This document shows, one piece after another, positions 14,364 to 22,240 of a stretch of DNA of 64,000 nt (positions are counted from its first letter, which is position 1; each line of letters starts with the position of its first letter). The position numbers and the translations under genes are program-made. Under the pieces are notes generated by a model that was given only the letters and a program-made list of their open reading frames with translations, made no database searches and was not told the origin of the DNA. The stretch spans positions 1,736,001-1,800,000 of the forward strand of contig CAWFMO010000001.1 of NCBI GenBank assembly GCA_963817065.1, read 5' to 3'. The DNA is from CAWFMO01 sp963817065. Its GTDB lineage: Bacteria > Actinomycetota > Thermoleophilia > Solirubrobacterales > 70-9.

Positions 14364-17123
14364 CTACAGGGGGAGAAGCTTCGCCTTCTTCTTGCACTTC
14401 TTGCGCGCAGTGCCCTTCTTCTTCTTGCACTTCTTGAGGGCTGCGGCGCGCTGACCGTTGCCGTTCCCGGCGGGCAGCGTGGCGGCCCCCGGCGGCGCGG
14501 TGGTGCCGGGCGGTCCGCCACCCGCTGGTGGGGCCGGTGTGAGATCGATTCGCAGTATCTCCGCGGGGTATGAGGAGACCACAAGGTCCCCGGTCGGGGT
14601 GAACGCGAGTCCCCGCGGTTGCACGAGCTCGTCGTCGCGCCACTGGTCGAGGTAGCCGCCCGCGGCGTTGAACTTCTGCACGCGCTGGTTGCCCGTGTCG
14701 GCCACGTAGACATTGCCGGCGTCGTCGAGCGCGACATCCTGCGGGTTCTTCAGCTGGCCGTCCCCCGTGCCTAAGCTTCCGATCTGCGACTGATAGGTGC
14801 TCGGTCTGATCTTCTGGATCCGGTGGTGGCCCCGGTCGGCGACGTAGACGTTGCCCGAGCTATCGAAAGCCATGCCCTGCGGATCACTGAACTGCCCGTC
14901 GCCGGTGCCTGAACCTCCGAACTGCGACTGGTAGACACCCGCCGGGCTGAACTGCTGGACCCGGTTGTTGTTGCTGTCGGAGACGAAGATGTTCCCCGAG
15001 GGGTCGATCGCGATCCCGACCGGGTAGTCGAACTGGCCGTTGCCCGTACCGGAGGCCCCGAACTGCGACAGGTAGCCGCCGGATGGATTGAACTTCTCGA
15101 CCCTGTTGTTGGGGCGGTCGGTGACGTAGATGTTGTTGGCGGCGTCGAGCGCGATCCCGTCCGGGCCGGAGAACTGGCCGTTGCCCGAGCCTGAGCTGCC
15201 GAACTTCGAGGCGTAGTCGCCGTCGGGCTCGAACTTCTGCACCCGGAAGTTGCCCGAATCGGCGACGAAGACGTTCCCGGCGCCGTCGAGCGCGACCGCC
15301 CCGGGGGAGTTCAGTTGGCCGTCGGCGGCGCCGGAGGTCCCGGTCCCGAAGGTGTCCAGATATGCGCCCGCGGGGTCGAACTTCTGCACCCGGTGGTTGT
15401 TGGTGTCCGCGACGTAGACGTTGCCGGCGGGGTCGATCGCGATCCCCTTCGGCTCATTGAACTGCACGTTGCCCGAGCCAGGAGTTCCGAACTTCGACTG
15501 GAAGACGCCCGCCGAGTTGAACTTCTGGACCCTGTTGTTGGTCGAGTCGAGGACGTAGACGTCTCCGGCCGCGTTGCGGACGACTCCGCGTGGGTTGGTG
15601 AGCTGGCCATCGGCCGAACCCAGGGTCCCGAACTTCGACTGGTAGCCGCCGACGCTGAACTTCTGCACCCGGTTGTTGAGCAAATCCGCGACATAGACGT
15701 TTCCGGCACCGTCATGAGTGATGCCCTGAGGCAAGCGCGGGGCCGGAGGCACGAACGACTCAAATGGAATCCCGCCGAACTGGCCGTTCCCGGAACCAAA
15801 GCTCCCGAATGTCGACTCGGCGATGCCGGCGGCGTTGAACTGCGTAACAGAGGTTTCTTCGGCGACATAGGTTTTGCCCTCGCCGTCAACGGCAACCCCG
15901 CGTGGGGTGGCAACGGCGAACTCCGATTGCTCGACGCCCGCCGAGTCAAACTTCACCACCCTGCTGTGGTCGGTGTCGGCAACGTACACGTTGCCGGCGT
16001 CGTCGAGGGCGACATCGGTCGTGCGCTCAAGATCATGGTCCAGGGTGAGTCCGAATCCAGACAGGTAGCTACCCCCTGAATCGAGCTTCTGGACTTGATA
16101 AATCTCGGCGACGTAGATGTTGCCGGCACCATCCACGTCGATGCCGGCTGGCAGCAAGAACTGCCCGGGGAGCACGCCCTGCCCGCCGACTTGGGACATG
16201 AAGACCCCCAGCGAGTCGAACTCAGACACGTTGTTGTAGCCGCCGTCGGCGACGTGGAAGTCGCCGTCGCTGTCGATCGCGATGCCATTCGGATCTGTGA
16301 AGTACGTATATCCCCCGAAAAAGCGACCCTCGGCGCTGAGACCCCAAACATACGCGGGGTCCACGATGGGCTCCCCGGAGGAGACGCTGGTGACGTATAC
16401 GGACCCATCGCTCGCGATCGCGATGTCACGCGGGCGATGGGTGCCGTTGGGAGACGTTGGTCCAGATACAGAAGGCAGGGGATTCCCTTGCGGGGTGAAT
16501 TTGGAGATCACGTTTGCGGAGTAGTCGACCACCCACACGTTGCCGTCGGCATCGACCGCGATGCCCCGAAGTTCGATGCCCCCGCCGAACTGCAGCTCGT
16601 AGTCGCCAGCCGCGTTGAACTTCTGCACCCGACCGTTGCCGCTGTCGCTGACGTAGATATTGCCGTCGTCATCGACCGCGACTCCCATCGGCTCGTTCAG
16701 CTGTCCGTTTCCGTTGCCGGGGGTGCCGATCTGCGACAGGAAGACGCCCGCGGGGGAGAACTTCTGAATCCTGTGGTTGAGGGTGTCGGCAACGTAGATG
16801 TTGCCGGAGTTGTCCAGTGCAATGTCCTGAGCGTTCTTGAATTGGCCGAGAGCCGTGCCCGAGCTACCGAACGTGAGAAGGGGCGTCCCCGCAGGGCTCA
16901 GCTTTCGCACTCGGTTGTTGTCGTTCTCGACGACGTAGACGTTGTCGGCGGCATCGATTGCGATTCCGAAGGGATCCTCGAGCGCCGGACCGCCGGCGAG
17001 AATCGAGACATCGGGATCGTCGACGGCATTCGCAGGCGAAACTGACACCACCAGGCACGCAAGGGCCCCGGCGATCAGAGCGATCGTCCAGGTACGACGG
17101 CCAAGCATGGGCTGGTTGGACAT
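14364..17123 (-). CDS. Secreted NHL-repeat beta-propeller protein with Lys/Cys tail
   Basis: 919 aa from the preferred ATG (SD GGGGAG; an upstream ATG at 17138 would add five residues). A signal peptide (WTIALIAGALACLVVSVSPA, then NAVDD) is followed by 18 NHL-type repeats of about 45 residues. Typical units read GIAIDPAGNVYVADTNNHRV and VQKFNSAGVFQSKFG. Eighteen blades would fit three six-bladed propellers. A Gly/Pro/Ala-rich linker leads to the basic tail LKKCKKKKGTARKKCKKK. NHL propellers bind proteins, RNA or glycans; the target here is unknown. It is the only gene of element 2. Confidence 0.88.
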   Translation of the reverse strand: MSNQPMLGRRTWTIALIAGALACLVVSVSPANAVDDPDVSILAGGPALEDPFGIAIDAADNVYVVENDNNRVRKLSPAGTPLLTFGSSGTALGQFKNAQDIALDNSGNIYVADTLNHRIQKFSPAGVFLSQIGTPGNGNGQLNEPMGVAVDDDGNIYVSDSGNGRVQKFNAAGDYELQFGGGIELRGIAVDADGNVWVVDYSANVISKFTPQGNPLPSVSGPTSPNGTHRPRDIAIASDGSVYVTSVSSGEPIVDPAYVWGLSAEGRFFGGYTYFTDPNGIAIDSDGDFHVADGGYNNVSEFDSLGVFMSQVGGQGVLPGQFLLPAGIDVDGAGNIYVAEIYQVQKLDSGGSYLSGFGLTLDHDLERTTDVALDDAGNVYVADTDHSRVVKFDSAGVEQSEFAVATPRGVAVDGEGKTYVAEETSVTQFNAAGIAESTFGSFGSGNGQFGGIPFESFVPPAPRLPQGITHDGAGNVYVADLLNNRVQKFSVGGYQSKFGTLGSADGQLTNPRGVVRNAAGDVYVLDSTNNRVQKFNSAGVFQSKFGTPGSGNVQFNEPKGIAIDPAGNVYVADTNNHRVQKFDPAGAYLDTFGTGTSGAADGQLNSPGAVALDGAGNVFVADSGNFRVQKFEPDGDYASKFGSSGSGNGQFSGPDGIALDAANNIYVTDRPNNRVEKFNPSGGYLSQFGASGTGNGQFDYPVGIAIDPSGNIFVSDSNNNRVQQFSPAGVYQSQFGGSGTGDGQFSDPQGMAFDSSGNVYVADRGHHRIQKIRPSTYQSQIGSLGTGDGQLKNPQDVALDDAGNVYVADTGNQRVQKFNAAGGYLDQWRDDELVQPRGLAFTPTGDLVVSSYPAEILRIDLTPAPPAGGGPPGTTAPPGAATLPAGNGNGQRAAALKKCKKKKGTARKKCKKKAKLLPL

Positions 17124-17355
17124 TCCTCTCCCCTTCATCCCCTGTCCGGGGTTCAGCTCAGGAAGAGGCCAATCAGTTGGCGAGTCGAGCGATGCAAAGA
17201 AACGGCCTGTCAGCCATCCAGCACCCGTCCCAAACGGTGTGCAGCCACCGTAGCAGCTACTTCAGCGACCTCTCTGAAGATCGGGGCGTCGGATTTGAAC
17301 CGATGACATTTCGGCCCTCCGCCCAGAATGCCGCGCCGGGACTCGAACTCAAAAC

Positions 17356-17449
17356 CGTGCGTCCAACTGACGACTTCGACCCGAACTGAGGTGACCTCAC
17401 CAGTCCCAACCCGTGCCTAGTCAGCCCTAGACGACCCCTCCTCGCCGCG
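17356..17449. repeat. Attachment-arm region, copy B
   Basis: Related over its whole length to 14183-14276: CGTGCGTCCAAC at 17356-17367, CGACTTCGACCCGAACTGAG, palindrome TGAGGT-G-ACCTCA at 17387-17399, CGTGCCTA and ACGACCCCTCCTCGCCG. It differs by small substitutions and has only one copy of the 12-mer. Confidence 0.55.
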
Positions 17450-17491
17450 ATCATAATCCGCGTGTCGGGGGTTCGAGTCCCTCCTCCGGCA
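17450..17491 (+). repeat. Attachment core copy, right end of element 2
   Basis: Third exact copy of the 42-bp tRNA-CAU 3' segment, again without a 5' half. It marks the right boundary of the integrated region. The base after it (T) also matches the base following the true tRNA. Confidence 0.85.
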
Positions 17492-17589
17492 TCAATGCGT
17501 CCGCCGAATCCCCGTGCGGCAGCGAGGCTTCGCATACGATCGCCACGTGCAGGGATCGGTCAGTCACGTCCAGGTGCCGCAGGCGGAGC

Positions 17590-17864
17590 TCGAGAGCGCG
17601 CACTCTGCCGGAGAAGCTCATCACCCGCATGCCGCGCCTGCTCGAGGGGCTCCTGGCCGGGATCGAGCGGCTCCCTCCGGGGTCCAACCTGCGCCAGTCG
17701 TTGATCGTGCAGGCCTCGACGATGGGCATACCTCTCGGTCCTCGGCCCGGTGCTCGTGCTCAAGCTCGGCGTTTCTCGCCGGGCGAGGCGTGGACCTGTG
17801 CGGCGAACAGCAGACCAAGACCCGGATGGCGCTCGAGTACTTCGCCGGGCAGCTCGGGGGGTAG
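17590..17864 (+). pseudogene. Decayed gene remnant beyond the element boundary
   Basis: Protein-like segments appear in three successive frames: TLPEKLITRMPRLLEGLLAG then ERLPPGSNLRQSLIVQAS in one, YLSVLGPVLVLKLGVSRRAR in the next, and VDLCGEQQTKTRMALEYF up to the TAG at 17864. This suggests a gene broken by two frameshifts. I do not recognise the family. It may be a resident gene damaged near the integration site, or chance coding-like sequence. Confidence 0.3.
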
Positions 17865-17868
17865 CCGG

Positions 17869-19209
17869 GTGCTCGGACCTTTGCTTGCGCGGCTCGCCAT
17901 CCTCGTCGCCCTGGGGCTGGCGCTGGCCCTTGCGCTGGCGACGCCGGTGTCGGCGTCCGAGTTGCGAAGCTTCGAGCTGCCCAGCCCGCAGGTCGACACC
18001 TCGACGCCCGGCGGCAAGGTCCCGGGCGGCCGCACTGCCCCGAAGGTCAACGTCCTGCTGCCGGACAACTACGACCCGAGCCGACGCTATCCCGTGCTCT
18101 GGCTCCTACACGGCGCCAACGGCGGCACCGACAGCTGGGTCCCCGGCATCGCCGATCTCGCCGCGGGCCTGCCGGCGATCATCGTCATGCCCGACGGCGG
18201 CGTGTTCGGGATGTACACCGACTGGTGGAACGGCGGCGCCCGTGGCGGCCCCGCCTGGGCGAGCTACCACCTGAACCACTTCCGGGGCGAGATCGAGCGC
18301 CGGTTCCCCATCCTTCCCGGCCGCCGCTGGCACGCGATCGGAGGGATCTCGATGGGCGGCCAGGGAGCGCTGCGCTACGCGGCGATGCTGCCCGGCTACT
18401 TCGGCTCGGTGGTCGGGATGTCTGCCGCCCTGCCGGACATGCAGGGGCTGGACGCGCAGTTCGGCATCGCCGTGCTGCCGGCCGCCGGCGGTGCCGCCGG
18501 GGTGACCTACGACGCGATCTTCGGTCCCCCCGCCGGTTCGTACGCAGAAGGAAACAGTCCCCGGGCGCTGGCGCCCAACTACGGCCACACCCGCCTCTAC
18601 CTGACCTCGGGCAACGGGCTCAACTGCCTCGAGGACCCGCTCACCTCGACCTTCGTGCTCGACATCGTCACCGAGACCTTCATCAACCTCCAGCAGGCGC
18701 CGTTCGCCGCCGCCGCCCGCGCCGCCGGCGCCGATGTGACCACGACGACGACCTGCGGCGTCCACACCTTCGGCGTCTGGGACCGTGCATTCCCCGCCGC
18801 CCGGGCCTGGGACTTCTTCGCGCCCGTCCCCGAGGCGCCGGAGAGCTGGGTCTACCGCACGATCGCCACGGCCGGTGAGATGTGGGGGCTCGACTTCCGC
18901 TTCGACTCGCCGCCGGCGGTGGTCGCCCGGTTCGAGCGTTCGGGCACCACGTTGAGCGCCGAGGGGAGCGGCGCGGTGCTGATCAGCCGCGGGCCCTGCG
19001 ATCTCCGCGCCGAGCTGCCGTTCGAGCTCGAGCTGCCGCCGGCCTGCCTGGTCCCGCCCGCGACCGTCGGCGCCTCAGGCGCCGCGGCGGCCCAGCCGCC
19101 GGCGGCGCGGAAGCGGAGGAAGTGCGCCCGGAAGCGGGGCAAGGGCAAGCGCGTGCGCGCCCTGCGGCGGGGGAAGTGCGCGAAGCGCAAGCGGCCACGC
19201 GGCCGCTAG
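17869..19209 (+). CDS. Secreted esterase / mycolyltransferase-like alpha/beta hydrolase
   Basis: 446 aa from a GTG preceded by a G-rich SD-like run; longer in-frame starts would run into the decayed upstream region. A signal peptide (LARLAILVALGLALALALA, then TPVSASE) precedes an esterase D / antigen 85-type fold. Landmarks are VLWLLHGANGGTDSW, the nucleophile elbow GGISMGGQ with Ser161, and a likely catalytic His in CGVHTFGVW. The C-terminal ~60 residues are a beta domain, then a tail ARKRRKCARKRGKGKRVRAL rich in Arg/Lys and Cys. The substrate is unknown. The stop overlaps the convergent phosphoesterase gene by 4 nt. Confidence 0.85.
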   Translation: MLGPLLARLAILVALGLALALALATPVSASELRSFELPSPQVDTSTPGGKVPGGRTAPKVNVLLPDNYDPSRRYPVLWLLHGANGGTDSWVPGIADLAAGLPAIIVMPDGGVFGMYTDWWNGGARGGPAWASYHLNHFRGEIERRFPILPGRRWHAIGGISMGGQGALRYAAMLPGYFGSVVGMSAALPDMQGLDAQFGIAVLPAAGGAAGVTYDAIFGPPAGSYAEGNSPRALAPNYGHTRLYLTSGNGLNCLEDPLTSTFVLDIVTETFINLQQAPFAAAARAAGADVTTTTTCGVHTFGVWDRAFPAARAWDFFAPVPEAPESWVYRTIATAGEMWGLDFRFDSPPAVVARFERSGTTLSAEGSGAVLISRGPCDLRAELPFELELPPACLVPPATVGASGAAAAQPPAARKRRKCARKRGKGKRVRALRRGKCAKRKRPRGR

Positions 19210-19931
19210 CCGATCACCGAGCCGGGCTCCTCGGCCAGGACGTCTGATCCCGGCCGCGCGTCGTCGTCCTTGCGCTTGATCAGCAGCCATTGCGGCTTCG
19301 CGCCGCCGCGGGTGCGCTGGAGGGCGTAGCCGCCCTTTAGCTTCTCGCCGTGGAGGACGAAGACGGCGTGGCCGCGTTCCAGGGCCTCGGGCCAGGGAAC
19401 CCGGCCGCCCTGCTCGTAGCCGCCGCGGTCCCAGACGATCACCGAGCCCTCCCCCAGCTCGCCCTCGAAGTCGTTGTGCTCGATCTCGTGATCGTCGACC
19501 TGGATCGCCATGCGCTTGGCGGCGGGGTCCATCGATGGGCCCTTGGGGACGGCCCACGACCGCATCACGCCGTCGACCTCGAGCCGGAGGTCGAAGTGGT
19601 GCGACCTCGCTTCGTGCTCCTGGACCACGAATACGCCGGCGCTGACGCCGCGGATCGCGAACTGCTCGTGGCCCTCGGGCTTGACCTCCTCGACCTCGAC
19701 GCCCTTGACCTTCGCCCCCGCTGGGCCGTCCTCGAGGAACGCAACGAGCTTCTCGACAGCCGCCGCCGGGCCCTCGATGTGCGCGCGGACCGACCCGTCG
19801 TCGTCCTCGCGAACCCAGCCCAGCGCGCCGACCTTTCCGGCCTGCTCGACCACCGCGTCGGTCACTCCTGCCCCCTTCAACGCGCCGTCCGCCGTGGCTC
19901 GCACGGCGCGCTCCGCCTTCGGCGGGCTCAC
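19206..19931 (-). CDS. 3'-phosphoesterase (LigD PE) fused to acylphosphatase-like domain
   Basis: 241 aa from the GTG that overlaps the EamA stop as GTGA. Residues ~9-94 resemble acylphosphatase (GALGWVREDDDGSVRAHIEG, LEDGPAGAKVKGVEVEEV), but the catalytic Arg loop (GxVQGVGFR in the family) reads GALKGAGVTDAV and the catalytic Asn is Glu42, so it is probably inactive. Residues ~97-215 match the LigD 3'-phosphoesterase: FVVQEHEARSHHFDLRLE (His106, His112, Asp114, Arg116), RSWAVPKGPS and VIVWDRGGYE. The PE domain trims 3'-phosphates and ribonucleotides during end repair; LigD polymerase and ligase domains are absent here. Confidence 0.83.
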   Translation of the reverse strand: MSPPKAERAVRATADGALKGAGVTDAVVEQAGKVGALGWVREDDDGSVRAHIEGPAAAVEKLVAFLEDGPAGAKVKGVEVEEVKPEGHEQFAIRGVSAGVFVVQEHEARSHHFDLRLEVDGVMRSWAVPKGPSMDPAAKRMAIQVDDHEIEHNDFEGELGEGSVIVWDRGGYEQGGRVPWPEALERGHAVFVLHGEKLKGGYALQRTRGGAKPQWLLIKRKDDDARPGSDVLAEEPGSVIG

Positions 19932-20866
19932 GGGCGCGTCTCCCCCGGGCCGGGATCGGCGACCGGCATCGACGGCGGTCCCTCGTCGATGTCGATCCGC
20001 GGGCGGCCGGGCAGGCGGCCCTCGGCGGCGAGCCAGGAGCCGGCGAGGATCAGGGCCATCCCCGCCAAGGTCGCAAGGGTGACCTCTTCGGAGAGCAGCA
20101 ACGCGCCGTAGGTCACGGCGAAGACCGGGGCGATGTAGGTGACGAGGAACGTGCGCGCCGGACCGACGGAGGTCATCAGTTCGTAGAAGATCACGAAGGC
20201 GATGCCGGTGCCGAGGACTCCGAGGGTCGCGACCGCCGCCGAGGGCCCGAGGCCCGGCGCGGAGTCGGGGGCCGTCAGAACGGCGGCCGGGAGCAGGAAG
20301 ACCGAGGCCGCGGCAAGCACGGCGCCCGACATCCCGAGCGGGGCGATCCCGGTCAGGCGGTGCTTGACCAGGAAGCCGCCGATCGCGTAGCCGAGGCTCG
20401 CGAGCACGACCATCAAGCCGCCGACCACGGCGCCCGAGTCGCCGAGGTCGACGCCGAGCAGCAGCGCCACCCCGGCGATGCCGACCATGACCCCGACCAA
20501 TCGCATGCCCTGCGAGCGCTCCTCGCGGTCGATCCAGATCGCGAGCAGTGCGGTGAAAAGCGGGGCCGAGGCGACGAGGGTCCCGGCCAGCCCCGAGGAG
20601 ATCTCCTCCTCGCCCTCGGCGATCAGGACGAACGGGCCGGCGGCTTGAACCGCGCCGACGAGCACGAGCCATCCGATCCGTTCCCGGACCCCGCCCAACG
20701 CGCCCTGCATCGCGGCGACCGGCAGCAGCACGAGCGCCGCGAGCGCGACGCGGAGGAAGGCGACCATCGACGGGGACATGTCGCGCAACCCGATCTTGAT
20801 GAACAGGTACGAGGCGCCCCAGATCGCGCCGAGCACGAGGAGCAGTAACCAGGAGCGGCGATCCAT
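19928..20866 (-). CDS. EamA/DMT-family transporter
   Basis: 312 aa with ten predicted membrane helices in two EamA repeats (WLLLLVLGAIWGASYLFIKI opening the first; VVGGLMVVLASLGYAIGG opening the second). It is a drug/metabolite transporter superfamily member, usually an exporter of amino acids or small metabolites; the substrate cannot be read. A hydrophilic tail (PGRPRIDIDEGPPSMP) follows. Its stop overlaps the start of the phosphoesterase gene by 4 nt. A broken LysR gene lies directly upstream in the same direction and may once have regulated it. Confidence 0.9.
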   Translation of the reverse strand: MDRRSWLLLLVLGAIWGASYLFIKIGLRDMSPSMVAFLRVALAALVLLPVAAMQGALGGVRERIGWLVLVGAVQAAGPFVLIAEGEEEISSGLAGTLVASAPLFTALLAIWIDREERSQGMRLVGVMVGIAGVALLLGVDLGDSGAVVGGLMVVLASLGYAIGGFLVKHRLTGIAPLGMSGAVLAAASVFLLPAAVLTAPDSAPGLGPSAAVATLGVLGTGIAFVIFYELMTSVGPARTFLVTYIAPVFAVTYGALLLSEEVTLATLAGMALILAGSWLAAEGRLPGRPRIDIDEGPPSMPVADPGPGETRP

Positions 20867-20905
20867 GCCGACGTCGTTATTACCGGATGCGGTGCGCCGG
20901 GGCGG

Positions 20906-21644
20906 CTAGCCGCCGCTCGCCGCGGCCGAGTCGCGGACGAAGTCAATGAACGCGCTCGCGGCCGGCGTCACGTGGCGCCGCTTGCGCCAGATCAGCGTCG
21001 CCGGCATCCGGATCGCCGGGCGCAACCCGCGGACGTCGAGCGGCGGGCCCTCGCGGAGGATCAGCGACGTCGGCAGCACGGCGGCGCCGAAGCCGGCCGA
21101 GACCAGGCAGCGGAGGAAGAACGGGTCGCCGCTCTCCAGCGAGATCCGCAGCGGCTCGCCGGCGGCGGCGAAGAAGTCGTCGAGCGCCTGCTTGATCGCC
21201 GAGCCGGAGCGGGGGGTGATCAGCGTGTGGCGCGCGAGCTCGGCGGCGTCGACCCGCTTGCGGTCCGGGCCGCCGCCGGGTGGGAAGCTGGCGACGAGCT
21301 CCTCCTCGCCCAGGACCTCGACCTCGAGCTCGGCCGACGGCTCGCCGGCGAGCAGCGAGAAGGCGGCGTCGACGCGGTCCTCGTCGAGGTAGCCGCGCAT
21401 GTCGCCGGCCGTGCCCTCGTAGAGGTCGACCTCGATCCCGGGGAAACGTCTCGCTGAAGCGGACGAGGAGCTCCGGCACGTCGAGCCCGCCGGCGGGCAA
21501 GGTCGCGCCGACCGAGACCCGCCCGCGGACGAGACCGCGGAGCTCGTCGAGCTCGTGGCCGACGCCGTCGACCTGGGCGAGGATGTCTCGGGCCCGCCTG
21601 ACGACCGCCTCGCCGGCCTCGGTCACGGTCACGCTGCGGCCGTA
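20906..21644 (-). pseudogene. LysR-family regulator, N-terminally truncated and frameshifted
   Basis: The segment YGRSVTVTEAGEAVVRRARD is the end of a LysR helix-turn-helix, but the preceding ~55 residues of the DNA-binding domain are missing; the DNA upstream is the promoter of the divergent GNAT gene. The linker and effector domain follow (RGRVSVGATLPAGGLDVPEL). At about 21441-21448 one extra C in TTTCCCCGGG shifts the frame, after which GIEVDLYEGTAGDMRGYLDE and the rest of the effector domain continue in a second frame. Two lesions make it a pseudogene, unless the single-base one is a sequencing error. Confidence 0.75.
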
Positions 21645-21655
21645 ACAACAACATC

Positions 21656-21683
21656 TTGCGCAGATCGCCGTCCTGGGCATACT
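21656..21683 (+). promoter_or_regulatory. Promoter for the GNAT gene, leaderless
   Basis: TTGCGC (21656-21661), 16-bp spacer, CATACT (21678-21683). The ATG begins 6 nt after the -10, so transcription probably starts at the initiation codon. Confidence 0.5.
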
Positions 21684-21689
21684 GAGGCC

Positions 21690-22217
21690 ATGGCACCGTC
21701 GGCCACACCACGCATCCGCCGCGAGCTTCGCCCCGGCGACCTCGGCGAGATCGTCGCCCACCACGGCCGCGTCTACGGGCGGGAGTACGGCGTCGACGCG
21801 AGCTTCGAGGGCCACGTCGCCGCGACCGTCGCCCGCGCCGGAGAGCACGGCTTCCCCACCCCCCGCGAGGCGGTCTCCGTGGTCGAGCTCGACGGCGAGC
21901 ACGCCGGGAGCATCGCGCTCACCGATGAGGGCGGCGGCGAGGCGACGGTCCGCTGGTTCGTGCTCGATCCCGAGGTCCGGGGGAACGGGCTGGGCCGCCT
22001 GCTGCTCGGCGAGATGCTCGCGAAGGCCGCCGAGGTCGGCTACGTGCGGGTCCAGCTCGAGACGTTCAGCGAGCTCGAGGCGGCCGCGCACCTCTATCGC
22101 GAGCACGGATTCGAGCTGCTCTCGGCCGACGCGGCGCCGCGCTGGGGCCGCGAGTCGATCACCTATCAGCGCTACCAGCTGGCCCTCGCTCCCGATCTCG
22201 CCGGGCTGAAAAGCTAG
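21690..22217 (+). CDS. GNAT-family N-acetyltransferase
   Basis: 175 aa. The acetyl-CoA binding motif is VRWFVLDPEVRGNGLGRLLL (residues ~90-109), followed by LETFSELEAAAHLYREHGFE. The opening RIRRELRPGDLGEIVAHHGR with REYGVDASFEGHVAATVA resembles the GNAT half of actinobacterial MarR-GNAT fusion proteins, here without the MarR part. The acceptor is unknown. The ATG at 21690 is supported by the promoter placement. Confidence 0.88.
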   Translation: MAPSATPRIRRELRPGDLGEIVAHHGRVYGREYGVDASFEGHVAATVARAGEHGFPTPREAVSVVELDGEHAGSIALTDEGGGEATVRWFVLDPEVRGNGLGRLLLGEMLAKAAEVGYVRVQLETFSELEAAAHLYREHGFELLSADAAPRWGRESITYQRYQLALAPDLAGLKS

Positions 22218-22240
22218 CCGCAGGTGTAAAGACCGCCGAA

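Larger units (their letters stand above)
14319..17491. mobile_element. tRNA-anchored integrated element 2 (3.2 kb)
   Basis: Lies between the second and third tRNA 3' copies and encodes a single gene, a long NHL-repeat exoprotein. Its right end carries the same ~95-bp arm sequence and 42-bp core as element 1, so the two elements used related recombination machinery and the same target. No recombinase gene is present. Confidence 0.6.

Noticed and set aside
14364..17123. Periodic GTTG/ACGTAGACGTTG DNA pattern as a possible non-coding repeat array
   Set aside because: The ~135-bp period is the coding of NHL blades and the reading frame is intact throughout.
14039..17729. Minus-strand reading frames with EEGLEPPTRGL-type peptides (around 14039-14737, 17257-17535 and 17451-17729)
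   Set aside because: These peptides are the translated antisense of the tRNA 3' end and T-arm (the 42-bp att copies), a well-known source of false proteins.
20943..22106. 387-codon minus-strand frame as a complete LysR gene
   Set aside because: Its first ~185 codons are antisense of the GNAT gene and do not form a helix-turn-helix; only the internal part is LysR, and it breaks frame at 21441-21448.
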